Shown here piece by piece: positions 17,616 to 25,117 of a stretch of DNA of 64,000 bases. Each line of letters begins with the position of its first letter. Position 1 is the stretch's first letter. The notes beneath the pieces were generated by a model. It was not told the origin of the DNA. It made no database searches and saw nothing but the letters and a program-made list of their open reading frames with translations. A program made the position numbers and the translations under genes. Source of the DNA: Mycobacterium sp. OTB74 (lineage in GTDB: Bacteria > Actinomycetota > Actinomycetes > Mycobacteriales > Mycobacteriaceae); contig NZ_JARXVD010000019.1 of the NCBI RefSeq assembly GCF_029892685.1, forward strand, positions 62,001-126,000, given 5' to 3'.

Positions 17616-19892
17616 ATGCCGCTGGAGAACGGCGCAATCTTCGCCGGGTATACCGTGCGTCGGTTGCTTGGATCAGGGGGGATGGGCGACGTTTATCTCG
17701 TCGACCATCCTCGGCTGCCTCGTCTCGATGCCATGAAGGTGCTCAAGGAAAGCGCCACTGCCAACGAAGAGTTCCGTACCCGTTTCGAACGTGAAGCCAA
17801 CATTGCTGCGGGGTTGTGGCATCCGCACATCGTGGGCTTGCACGACCGTGGTGAGTTCGAGGGTCGGCTGTGGATCACCATGGACTACGTCGACGGCACC
17901 GACGCGGCGCAACTTCTCAAGAAGCAGTACCCGAATGGCATGCCGCTGGAGCTGGTAGCCGCGATCGTCAAGGCCGTCGGCTCTGCGCTGGACTACGCAC
18001 ATCAGCGCGGACTGCTACACCGAGATATCAAGCCCGCCAATATTCTGCTCAGTGATGTCGATGGCGATGATCGTCGAATCCTGTTGAGCGACTTCGGTAT
18101 TGCCCGCCAGATGGGTGAGGTGACCGGGCTGACGTCAGCGAATCTGGCGATCGGCACGGTGTCGTACTCGGCTCCCGAACAGTTGATGGGTGGTGAGGTC
18201 GATGGGCGCGCTGACCAATACGCTCTCGCCGCGACTGCCTACCGCCTGCTGACCGGTCAGACGCCGTACCAGGACACCAACCAGGTTGCGGTGATCAGCC
18301 AGCACCTGAGTGCCCCGCCGCCGCGGCTCAGCGAACTACGGCCCTGGCTGCGTCCGCTGGACGACGTGCTGATCAAGGCGATGGCCAAGACCAGCGACGA
18401 ACGATTCGACACCTGTAGCCAGTTCGCGCGGGCATTCGGGCGGCAAGCCGAGACGGTGACGGAGTCGCCGATGCCGGCGACCCAGGTGCCCGCGGCCCCG
18501 GTGGTGCCGCCGCGTGCCACCCCCGTGGTGCCCCCGGCTCCGGTGATGCCGCCCGCTCGGGTCGTGCCGCCGGCTTCCGTGCCACCACCGGTCCGGCTCC
18601 TGCCGCCCGCTCCCGTTGTCCCACCTGCACCGGTGATACCGCCTGCCCGGGTGGTGCCGCCGGTTTCGGTTGTGCCGCCCCGCGAGGTCGCGCCGGCGCC
18701 GGATGTTCCGTCGGAACTTGACGAATCGCCGTCCGGGCACATGGTGTCTGGACCGGAGGTGTCAGCGCCGAGCGCGATTAACCCCAAACCTGCTGCGCCA
18801 GAGATTGATTCGCCCTCGGAGCCGTCAGCGACGTCGGAACCGTCAGCTCCTTCGGCCCCGTCGACACCTTCGGCACCCAGTTTCCGGCCGGTATCGACAC
18901 CGCCGGTGCAGCCGCCCAACAGACTGCCTCCGCGCACGGTGCCGCCGGTTCCCGAGCGGGGCTCGCCGACCGTGGTGCTGCCGGCTATCCCCACGGATTC
19001 ACCGGCAACGCGCTCCGGTTATCCGCATTCAGCGCCGCCTCAGGTCCCATCTCTCGCGCAGTCGAGGCCATTTATGGGGGCGCCAGGACCGGGCGGTACC
19101 GACACCGGATCCGCGTACCCGTCGCTGTTCCCCTCGTCCGCCGACTTCGGTCGTCCGGCGAGGGGAACAGCGACGGGTAACAAGGCCCCGATGGTGGCGA
19201 TCATCGGCGGCGCTGTCGTGGTCGTCGTCGCCGTGGTAGTCGCCGGGATCCTGTTGACCGGCAATGACGACAAATCAACGCCGGGTACCCAGACTTCCGC
19301 GTCGGCCAAGCCTTCAGCTTCGCCGACGGCCAATAAAACATCGCCAGTCCTGGTCGGAACGCCCGGCAATTACCAGACGATCGCGACCTACCTCAAGAGC
19401 AACAACATCGTCGAGACGCCGGTTCACCGTGGCGATCCAGGGACGCCGGGTGTCATCCTGCCGATGCCTGCCGGTTGGGTCGACGCCGGCAACCAGACCC
19501 CGCAGTTCGCTTACCAGTCCATCATTTACACCGGTCCGGCGGCGGGAAATTACCGGCCGAGTGCTACTGCCTTGATATTCCGACTGGGGCCCAATGCCGA
19601 GGCCGACAAGATCATCGACTTCGCGGCCGGCGAGCTCTACAACCTCTCGGGATTCAGCCCGACCGATGCTGGTAGCACCACCACATTCGCCGGACATCAG
19701 GCGTTCCAGGTGGCTGGTACGTGGAACCTCAACGGGATCGCCAAGATGATCGTTCAGCGCACCGTGATCATCCAGGATCCGACGGGGCTGTACGTCATGC
19801 AGATCAACATCGACGGTTTGGCCGACCAGTCCGACATCATCACGCGCATCACCGAGGCGATCGACAGGGACACGAAGATCACCGAAGGTTGA
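17616..19892 (+). CDS. receptor-type Ser/Thr protein kinase with extracellular LpqN-like domain
   Basis: A 758-aa membrane kinase. Residues 1-280 form a PknF/PknH-like kinase domain with Gly loop LLGSGGMG, catalytic loop LHRDIKPANILL, DFG (LSDFGIARQ) and SAPEQL. Residues about 285-510 are a long juxtamembrane linker made of VPPAPV/PPARVVPP and SAPSAPS repeats. One helix follows (VAIIGGAVVVVVAVVVAGIL, about 525-548). The outside part (about 585-758) begins YQTIATYLKSNNIVETPVHRGDPGTPG, closely resembling the LpqN/LpqT family of secreted mycobacterial proteins. It is probably the sensor, with ligand unknown. It is not in the M. tuberculosis version of this block and sits beside the deletion scar. 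Confidence 0.88.
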   Translation: MPLENGAIFAGYTVRRLLGSGGMGDVYLVDHPRLPRLDAMKVLKESATANEEFRTRFEREANIAAGLWHPHIVGLHDRGEFEGRLWITMDYVDGTDAAQLLKKQYPNGMPLELVAAIVKAVGSALDYAHQRGLLHRDIKPANILLSDVDGDDRRILLSDFGIARQMGEVTGLTSANLAIGTVSYSAPEQLMGGEVDGRADQYALAATAYRLLTGQTPYQDTNQVAVISQHLSAPPPRLSELRPWLRPLDDVLIKAMAKTSDERFDTCSQFARAFGRQAETVTESPMPATQVPAAPVVPPRATPVVPPAPVMPPARVVPPASVPPPVRLLPPAPVVPPAPVIPPARVVPPVSVVPPREVAPAPDVPSELDESPSGHMVSGPEVSAPSAINPKPAAPEIDSPSEPSATSEPSAPSAPSTPSAPSFRPVSTPPVQPPNRLPPRTVPPVPERGSPTVVLPAIPTDSPATRSGYPHSAPPQVPSLAQSRPFMGAPGPGGTDTGSAYPSLFPSSADFGRPARGTATGNKAPMVAIIGGAVVVVVAVVVAGILLTGNDDKSTPGTQTSASAKPSASPTANKTSPVLVGTPGNYQTIATYLKSNNIVETPVHRGDPGTPGVILPMPAGWVDAGNQTPQFAYQSIIYTGPAAGNYRPSATALIFRLGPNAEADKIIDFAAGELYNLSGFSPTDAGSTTTFAGHQAFQVAGTWNLNGIAKMIVQRTVIIQDPTGLYVMQINIDGLADQSDIITRITEAIDRDTKITEG

Positions 19893-19917
19893 TAGCCGAG
19901 TGGCGCTGGCCCTCTGC

Positions 19918-19923
19918 GAGAAT
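19918..19923 (+). promoter_or_regulatory. putative leaderless -10 box of rpiB
   Basis: GAGAAT at -12 to -7 from ATG 19930 keeps the A and T conserved at -11 and -7. Confidence 0.35.
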
Positions 19924-19929
19924 GACGCC

Positions 19930-20409
19930 ATGCGCGTATACCTCGGAGCAGACCATGCCGGCTACGAACTGAAGCAGGCTCTGCTGGAACACCTCATCGC
20001 GAGCGGTCACGAGGCCGTCGACTGCGGTGCATTCACCTACGACGCCGAAGACGACTACCCGGCGTTCTGCATCGCCGCCGCTCAGCGCACCGTCGAGGAC
20101 CCGGGCAGCTTGGGCATCGTGATCGGTGGCTCGGGCAATGGCGAGCAGATCGCGGCCAACAAGGTGCCCGGTGTGCGCTGCGCACTGGCGTGGAGCGTGG
20201 AGACCGCGCAGCTTGCCCGCGAACACAACAACGCGCAGGTGATGGGCATCGGCGGCCGCATGCACAGCACTGAGGATGCGCTGGCCATCGTGGATGCCTT
20301 CCTGGCCGCCGCGTGGTCGGAGGCGCCGCGGCACCAGCGCCGCATCGACATCCTGGCCGAGTACGAGAAGACTCACGTCGCGCCGGCGGTGCCCGGCGTT
20401 CCGGCCTGA
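19930..20409 (+). CDS. rpiB: ribose-5-phosphate isomerase B
   Basis: A 159-aa cytosolic enzyme interconverting ribose-5-phosphate and ribulose-5-phosphate in the pentose phosphate pathway. The LacAB/RpiB motifs MRVYLGADHAGYELK, FCIAAAQRTV, GGSGNGEQIAANK and REHNNAQVMGIGGR are intact. The position corresponding to the E. coli active-site Cys reads GIVIGGSGNG, the mycobacterial form in which a Glu acts instead. ATG 19930 matches the homologue's start; a GTG at 19900 would add ten residues that look non-homologous. The next gene starts 3 bp downstream, as with Rv2465c-Rv2464c. Confidence 0.93.
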   Translation: MRVYLGADHAGYELKQALLEHLIASGHEAVDCGAFTYDAEDDYPAFCIAAAQRTVEDPGSLGIVIGGSGNGEQIAANKVPGVRCALAWSVETAQLAREHNNAQVMGIGGRMHSTEDALAIVDAFLAAAWSEAPRHQRRIDILAEYEKTHVAPAVPGVPA

Positions 20410-20412
20410 CGC

Positions 20413-21207
20413 GTGCCGGAGGGGCACACCCTGCACCGGTTGGCCCGCCTGCACCAACAGCGATTCGGGCGGGCGCCGGTAGTCATCAGCAGCCCGCAGG
20501 GCCGGTTCGCCGATTCGGCCGCCGCTGTCAGTGGCCGGGTGCTGTGCAAGGCTGATGCCTGGGGCAAGCACTTGTTCCACCATTACGCGGGTGGTTCGGT
20601 GGTACACATCCACCTCGGGCTGTACGGCACGTTCACCGAACTGCCGCTGCCGATGCCGGTGCCGGTAGGGCAGGTGCGCATGCGCATGGTCGGTGCCGAG
20701 GTCGGTACCGATTTGCGCGGGCCGACCGTTTGTGAGCTGATCGATGAGGCCGGCGTTGACGACGTGGTGGCCCGGTTGGGACCCGATCCGTTGCGCCGCG
20801 ACGCTGACCCGGCGCGAGCCTGGGCGCGAATCGGCAAGTCCCGCAGGTCAATTGGCTCGCTGCTGATGGATCAGTCGGTGATCGCCGGGATGGGCAACGT
20901 GTATCGCAGCGAGTTGCTCTATCGACATCGGATCGACCCGCACCGGCCTGGCGAGCACCTGAGCGAGGCCGAGTTCGCCGAACTGTGGACCGACCTGGTT
21001 GCGCTGATGAAAGTTGGCGCGCGGCACGGGAAGATCGTCGTGGTGCGTCGCGAGGACGATCACGGCGCACCGTCCTACGCACCGGATCGGCCGCGTACCT
21101 ATGTGTACCGGCGCGCGGGGGAGGCCTGCCGGGTATGCGGCAGCACTATCCGCACCGAGGAGATGGAAGGCCGAAACCTGTTCTGGTGCCCCGGTTGTCA
21201 GGTGTGA
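20413..21207 (+). CDS. nei: Fpg/Nei-family DNA glycosylase/AP lyase
   Basis: A 264-aa base-excision repair enzyme that removes oxidised bases and nicks at the abasic site. The N-terminal PEGHTLHRLA supplies the catalytic Pro2 and Glu3. The H2TH segment with IGSLLMDQSVIAGMGNVYRSELLYRHRIDP is intact. The C-terminal zinc finger is complete (CRVCGSTIRTEEMEGRNLFWCPGC). The PEGHT start favours the Nei branch over Fpg (PELPE), in line with Rv2464c/Nei1. GTG start, 3 bp after rpiB, so probably cotranscribed. Confidence 0.92.
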   Translation: MPEGHTLHRLARLHQQRFGRAPVVISSPQGRFADSAAAVSGRVLCKADAWGKHLFHHYAGGSVVHIHLGLYGTFTELPLPMPVPVGQVRMRMVGAEVGTDLRGPTVCELIDEAGVDDVVARLGPDPLRRDADPARAWARIGKSRRSIGSLLMDQSVIAGMGNVYRSELLYRHRIDPHRPGEHLSEAEFAELWTDLVALMKVGARHGKIVVVRREDDHGAPSYAPDRPRTYVYRRAGEACRVCGSTIRTEEMEGRNLFWCPGCQV

Positions 21208-21209
21208 CG

Positions 21210-22037
21210 CTAGAAGTCGAAGCTGCCGCCGTCGAAACCGCCGCCGTCGAAGCCGCCGGAGTCCCAACCGCCACCTGAGTCCCAGCCGTTGTTGTTGTCG
21301 TTCCAGCCGACGTCCTGGCCGCTATCGGCGAACTGCGACGAGTCCTGTCCCTGGTCCAGGCCCTGCTGGTAGCCCTGGTCGAACCCGGAGTCGTATCCCG
21401 ACCCGAAGCCGTTCTCGAAACCCTGTGCGCCGTAACTGACCCCGTGCATGCCGTGGAACAGAGAATCGAACAACAGCGCTGACCCCACACCCCACGCGCC
21501 CGCGACCAGGGCGGGCTTCCACCACGGCTCCGAATACCAGCCGGCGGGGACCGGACGCCCCGCCACGCGACCGCCCGGGTAGTAGTTCGGCGTGGTCGAC
21601 GAAGGTGTCGGCGAAGCCTCGATGTTCCTGCCCTGGAACTGGATCTGACGATCCTCGGTGACCTCACCGGCCGACCGCTGGCCAGTCAGTACCTCCAGCG
21701 GCGGGCCGGGGTCGATGCCCATCGCGGTCCGTGCGGCACGCACGTAGTACAGGCCCTCGACGGCGCTTTGCTTGGCCAGTGCGGCCTGCTGGGCAGTGGT
21801 GGCCTGGTCGATCTGTGACGACGCAGCCGTATAGCGCTCCGACGCGTCGGCCAGGGCCTGCTTCGACGCGTCATCGGTGCCGGTCAGATTGAACACCTGC
21901 CCGCCGAGCATCTCGATGACGCGGCGCGCGTCGGCCTTCGCGTTGGCGAGGCTGGCCGTCTGGGCGGCCTTGTTCTGTCGGCTGTACAGAAAGAAGCCGA
22001 TGGCCACCAGCACGATCACAACGAGCAGAAACTCCAT
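21210..22037 (-). CDS. membrane-anchored protein with coiled stalk and Gly/Asp-rich tail
   Basis: A 275-aa protein. An N-terminal hydrophobic helix (MEFLLVVIVLVAIGFFLYS) anchors it. Residues about 20-105 are Ala/Gln-rich and probably coiled (AKADARRVIEMLGG, QIDQATTAQQAALAKQ), resembling DUF1542-type mycobacterial proteins. A Pro-rich part follows, then a second weakly hydrophobic patch (PALVAGAWGVGSALLFDSLF). The last 65 residues are low-complexity repeats of GF/GY, DQG and FDGG. I chose ATG 22037 because it places the membrane helix at the start; upstream in-frame codons give a non-hydrophobic extension. Its stop lies 3 bp from the nei stop, on the opposite strand. Function unknown. Confidence 0.75.
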   Translation of the reverse strand: MEFLLVVIVLVAIGFFLYSRQNKAAQTASLANAKADARRVIEMLGGQVFNLTGTDDASKQALADASERYTAASSQIDQATTAQQAALAKQSAVEGLYYVRAARTAMGIDPGPPLEVLTGQRSAGEVTEDRQIQFQGRNIEASPTPSSTTPNYYPGGRVAGRPVPAGWYSEPWWKPALVAGAWGVGSALLFDSLFHGMHGVSYGAQGFENGFGSGYDSGFDQGYQQGLDQGQDSSQFADSGQDVGWNDNNNGWDSGGGWDSGGFDGGGFDGGSFDF

Positions 22038-22212
22038 GCAGAGCAGCCTACCGGCAACCTGGCAATAGAAATGGACGCGATTAGCTGTATCCGCTTGGTT
22101 GGGCGATGCACGTCGACGGTGTGATCCCGAACCCGGTGTCGCTATCACAAGTGCGCGCTACCGTGCGACGTGAGTGGACGGCGCGTGCCGCCCGGGAGGC
22201 GGGCAGCGATGG

Positions 22213-22374
22213 ATGAACCCGTTTGCCACTTGGGTCAGTGTGGACGTACTGGCGATCACTCCAGGCGAGGAACCGGCGCTCGTCCTGGCCCGTCGACAGC
22301 GGGACCCGCACAGAAGCCGCGATAGTGCAGATGGCCGAGATTGCCTAGGCCCGGTCTATGCGGATCAAATTTAG
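22213..22374 (+). pseudogene. possible 5' remnant of a NUDIX hydrolase gene
   Basis: From ATG 22213 the reading frame gives MNPFATWVSVDVLAITPGEE followed by PALVLARRQRDPHR, resembling the first strands of a NUDIX hydrolase. The sequence then loses similarity before any NUDIX box (Gx5Ex7REUxEExGU), and it ends where the AT-rich island begins. GGGAGG lies upstream of the ATG. I read it tentatively as a gene truncated by the island boundary; a chance ORF is the alternative. Confidence 0.3.
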
Positions 22375-23163
22375 GCCTACCTGCGTGTATGCGTTCGGCA
22401 GGGCAGACCACCGTCGCCAGGCGCTTTTAACACTTTCAAAGTCGTATTCGAGTTCGCCCGCCGCGCTCACGAGGTCTACTAGCAGTGTGTAGGTTTGCGT
22501 AAATAGTTCCAGATTCCGGTCGATTGTCGAAGGTATCAATAGCGACAGCGTGTCACCGTGACTCCAGGCAGTGCTCGTGGAAATTGCATCCGTGATGCGG
22601 TCGGCGACTCTTCGATCACGTCCGGCGCGGCGCTCATGTTCCGTGTATGCGGCGAAAAACTCTGTGAATTGTGGAAGCTTCGGGTAAAAGAAGCGCACTG
22701 AGTCGTTCGCATCGATTATCAGTGCTGTTCCACCGGGCCGAGTCAGATGGGCGATGTGATCGAGTGCTGCCGGAATATCGTCAAGGTGCTGAAGCAAAAG
22801 GCGCATCAGCACGAAGTCGTACGCACCGTTGTGATCGAATAGACAACCTTCTTGGAATGATACATTGCTTCTGCATGCTGTGCGGTTGGCAATGTCGATA
22901 AGCTCGGCTGAGCTATCAATTCCGGTGTAGTGCTTATTTGGGAACCGATCTACGATGCGGTTGAGGTAGTAGCCGTTTCCGGTTCCGATATCAAGCACGG
23001 TCCGAGCCTCATGCCACCGGGTTGACGTGTAGTAGAAGCTGAGTTCTTGCGCGATTGTGAAGTCAGTCTGGAGCCGCTGCATCTGGTCCCAGATTCCCTG
23101 GATGTCTGTTTTATGGGTGCCGAAGAGGGGGTCGGCTACCGCATTGATTTGTCTAGCCATCAT
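22345..23163 (-). CDS. class I SAM-dependent methyltransferase, island gene
   Basis: A 272-aa Rossmann-fold methyltransferase. Motif I is VLDIGTGNGYYLNRI near residues 55-70, followed by the acidic loop TGIDSSAELID, an EGCLFDHNGAYDFVLMRLLLQHLDD segment (motif IV region) and GGTALIIDAND. The C-terminal 100 residues are helical and unlike DNA methyltransferases; no NPPY or PC motif is present, so a small molecule, protein or RNA-linked substrate is more likely. Its first 11 bp overlap the end of the TIR-like gene, indicating tight coupling. Base composition is visibly more AT-rich than in flanking genes. The substrate is unknown. Confidence 0.85.
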   Translation of the reverse strand: MMARQINAVADPLFGTHKTDIQGIWDQMQRLQTDFTIAQELSFYYTSTRWHEARTVLDIGTGNGYYLNRIVDRFPNKHYTGIDSSAELIDIANRTACRSNVSFQEGCLFDHNGAYDFVLMRLLLQHLDDIPAALDHIAHLTRPGGTALIIDANDSVRFFYPKLPQFTEFFAAYTEHERRAGRDRRVADRITDAISTSTAWSHGDTLSLLIPSTIDRNLELFTQTYTLLVDLVSAAGELEYDFESVKSAWRRWSALPNAYTQVGLNLIRIDRA

Positions 23164-24232
23164 TTGTTCGTTCTCGAGTAGGGCTGCACCCCACGCCGTT
23201 ACCGACTTCTACGTATACGATCAGCAGGTACATTCGATGTGGTCCGGTTCGATCTCCGTCGATCACTTGAGCGGCCATGCAGGGCAGGAAAGACTTGGAG
23301 TTGAATTGAGGATGTGGGTGAGAGCTATTAAATCTTAACGGAACACGAGCTCGGGCAAACCCATAATTCTTAACCACGGTTTCGGTCAGCTCAACCTGCT
23401 CCCGTAAGAACTCGTTCCAGTCGTCGCTGTCTACGTAGCGCTCGATCCGTTCCAGTAATTTGTTCAGCGTAAACGGTGTGTCACTCTTGGCTGCGGTCTT
23501 GTCCACGTAGTCGTAGAGGCGGCTGAATTCATCGTCAAAGTCAATAACCATTGCCGGGACGTTCGGGTCTTCGAACTCGCCGCGTGCCGTAAATGCGACC
23601 TCGACGACTGAAAACGGATAGAATCGAGTAATCGAACTAGATAGCATGGCGCGGAGCTTTTGGGGCGCCGGCGGTTCAAACTTGCTTTCGATTTCTTGAA
23701 GAGCTAGTGATAAGTTCTTGATAAGTCCCGAGTCTCTAGCATCGATCACATCCTTCAAAGCGCCGGGCATGTCGGCTTCAAAGCCATCTAGCGCGGGGAA
23801 ATCTTTGCCCGCGATGGAGTTGATTTGCCCTAAGACATCGTCTTGTGGCCATTCCTGGTAAGCCACTGCGGACTCGTAGATCGGAAGATCATCTCTTGAG
23901 TCAACCAGCAGAATCACAGGAGTATCGCTCTCGAGAGCCCGGCGATATCCGAGTTCGTAGGTCACCGTAGGGTTGCGCTCCGACAATAGTGCGATCAGAA
24001 TATCGGCGCTAGAAATCTTTGATAGTGCGTCCCTGGGGATCTGATCCGTCGAGGTCTTCGCCACCTTCACGTCGTACGCTAGGCGATTTCCGGTTGCGTA
24101 TCGGCCAGTGGGGACCACCTCGCACTTCTCTTCAATGATGTATTTGAGGCGCCTGAAGTTCAGGATTGATTTCCGGTATTCTGCCCCAGACTTACCGAAA
24201 GGCATCGCTACCACTACATTCCGCCTGTTCAT
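23153..24232 (-). CDS. TIR/nucleoside-deoxyribosyltransferase-like protein, island gene
   Basis: 359 aa. Residues 1-150 resemble the flavodoxin-like TIR/NDT superfamily. The N-terminal strand is NVVVAMPFGKSG, followed later by SSADILIALLSERNPTVTYELGYRRALESDTPVILLVD, where NPxVxYELGYA is the usual catalytic-Glu signature of nucleotide- or NAD-cleaving TIR-like effectors. The rest (about 150-359) is not recognised; it contains a helical stretch with DWNEFLREQVELTETVVKNYGF and could be a sensor or partner-binding region. ATG 24232 overlaps the stop of the upstream small ORF (ATGA). Codon use is AT-richer than in neighbours, suggesting transfer. Enzymatic activity is inferred from the signature only. 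Confidence 0.75.
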   Translation of the reverse strand: MNRRNVVVAMPFGKSGAEYRKSILNFRRLKYIIEEKCEVVPTGRYATGNRLAYDVKVAKTSTDQIPRDALSKISSADILIALLSERNPTVTYELGYRRALESDTPVILLVDSRDDLPIYESAVAYQEWPQDDVLGQINSIAGKDFPALDGFEADMPGALKDVIDARDSGLIKNLSLALQEIESKFEPPAPQKLRAMLSSSITRFYPFSVVEVAFTARGEFEDPNVPAMVIDFDDEFSRLYDYVDKTAAKSDTPFTLNKLLERIERYVDSDDWNEFLREQVELTETVVKNYGFARARVPLRFNSSHPHPQFNSKSFLPCMAAQVIDGDRTGPHRMYLLIVYVEVGNGVGCSPTRERTNDG

Positions 24233-24426
24233 CTCCCCGCCTCTTTCGTCAGGTCCGCTGAATCGAATTTGTGGTCAGTCTGAGGCTCGCTCCGTGGCGG
24301 CCCGACATCGTCGGTCCCATGGTCCAAGTAGCTATTGGCGGTCCGGGCCATGGTCACTGTCAGATCACGGCGACGGCAACGAACGACGATTTCTTCGCGC
24401 GCCAGTACCGATTCGGTGTTCGCCAT
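24229..24426 (-). CDS. 65-aa hydrophilic protein, first gene of the island operon
   Basis: Small protein with no recognised domain. Three observations support it as real: AGGTGAG lies 3-9 nt before ATG 24426; its stop overlaps the next start as ATGA (24229-24232), a coupling typical of operons; and nothing else explains the space. It is rich in charged residues (REEIVVRCRRRDLTV; SADLTKEAGR) with no membrane segment. It could be an immunity/antitoxin-like or regulatory peptide for the TIR-like protein, which is only a guess from position. No homologue comes to mind. Confidence 0.5.
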   Translation of the reverse strand: MANTESVLAREEIVVRCRRRDLTVTMARTANSYLDHGTDDVGPPRSEPQTDHKFDSADLTKEAGR

Positions 24427-24492
24427 GGCTCACCTGCCTTCGGTCACGATCGCAGCGCCGGTACTTCTCGAGCGTTGCCTTCTATGATCGAG

Positions 24493-24520
24493 GAATCACG
24501 AGTAGTCGACTACCTGATTC
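24493..24520. promoter_or_regulatory. two-part inverted repeat upstream of the island operon
   Basis: GAATCA and GTAGTC are mirrored by GACTAC and TGATTC around a central 12-bp perfect palindrome, GTAGTCGACTAC (24502-24513). It lies 67-94 bp upstream of the 65-aa ORF, where a promoter and operator would be expected. It could equally form a hairpin in the leader RNA. Confidence 0.4.
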
Positions 24521-24802
24521 GATGAAGTCCTCTGATTGAGAAGCACGCAATTCCGCAGCGGTCGACTGGGACCATTGGTGTTGGTGTGGTTATTGGTGCG
24601 CGGTATATCCAATGTGGTCCAGACGTGCCAGGAGTTCCAACGCTCGCCGGCGGCAGGAGTGGGGCCCGGAGGGGCGAGGCTGCAAGTAGCGCAGGTAGGA
24701 CTGCTCGCTACTCGTGTTGTTGTCGTAGGTCACCAGGGCGCGACCCGGACGCACCTAGGGACCGCCGCGACGGGTCGATGCGATGGCTTGGCTCATCACG
24801 TT
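24521..24802. other. intergenic stretch between island and tRNA-Gly
   Basis: I see no gene here. Open frames ending in ERATGIEPA- or GRRESNPR-like peptides are antisense readings of the tRNA. Composition returns towards the GC-rich host average from about 24640. No copy of the tRNA 3' end was found as an attachment repeat. Confidence 0.5.
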
Positions 24803-24805
24803 TGG

Positions 24806-24876
24806 AGCGGGCGACGGGAATCGAACCCGCGTAATCAGTTTGGAAGACTGAGGCTCTACCATTGAGCTACGCCCGC
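24806..24876 (-). tRNA. tRNA-Gly (TCC)
   Basis: A 71-nt cloverleaf: acceptor GCGGGCG/CGCCCGC, D stem GCTC/GAGC, anticodon loop CTTCCAA giving TCC, and T arm GCGGG-TTCGATT-CCCGT with one G-T pair. The CCA end appears encoded (24803-24805). The 3' end faces the AT-rich island. Confidence 0.96.
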
Positions 24877-24937
24877 GTGCACTGCCGTGCTTCACAGTAC
24901 TGGCAGAGGGTACCGGGACAAGCGCCGTCAAATCCAA

Positions 24938-24968
24938 TTGATGATCTCGCGTGTCTAGGACGTAGTAT
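24938..24968 (+). promoter_or_regulatory. possible tRNA-Pro promoter
   Basis: TTGATG and TAGTAT are separated by 19 nt, ending 32 bp before the tRNA. The spacing is longer than ideal. Confidence 0.35.
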
Positions 24969-25000
24969 CTCGACCGCGGTATTTCGACCGCGATGAGACA

Positions 25001-25074
25001 CGGGGTGTAGCGCAGCTTGGTAGCGCATCCGCTTTGGGAGCGGAAGGCCGCAGGTTCAAATCCTGTCACCCCGA
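25001..25074 (+). tRNA. tRNA-Pro (TGG)
   Basis: A 74-nt cloverleaf: acceptor CGGGGTG/CACCCCG, D stem GCGC/GCGC, anticodon stem TCCGC/GCGGA with loop TTTGGGA giving TGG, T arm GCAGG-TTCAAAT-CCTGT, discriminator A. CCA is not encoded (CCG follows). It lies 43 bp before tig and may share its transcript. Confidence 0.96.
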
Positions 25075-25117
25075 CCGGCAACTGACAGCACGACAAGAAC
25101 ATGCAAGGAGTGACGCT

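Noticed and set aside
24536..24865. Plus-strand ORFs ending in GRRESNPR- or ERATGIEPA-like peptides
   Set aside because: These peptides are the classic antisense translation of a tRNA gene; the frames run into tRNA-Gly.
24803..24876. tRNA-Gly 3' end as an integrase attachment site for the island
   Set aside because: No second copy of the tRNA 3' sequence was found near the far edge (22150-22350) and no integrase gene is present.
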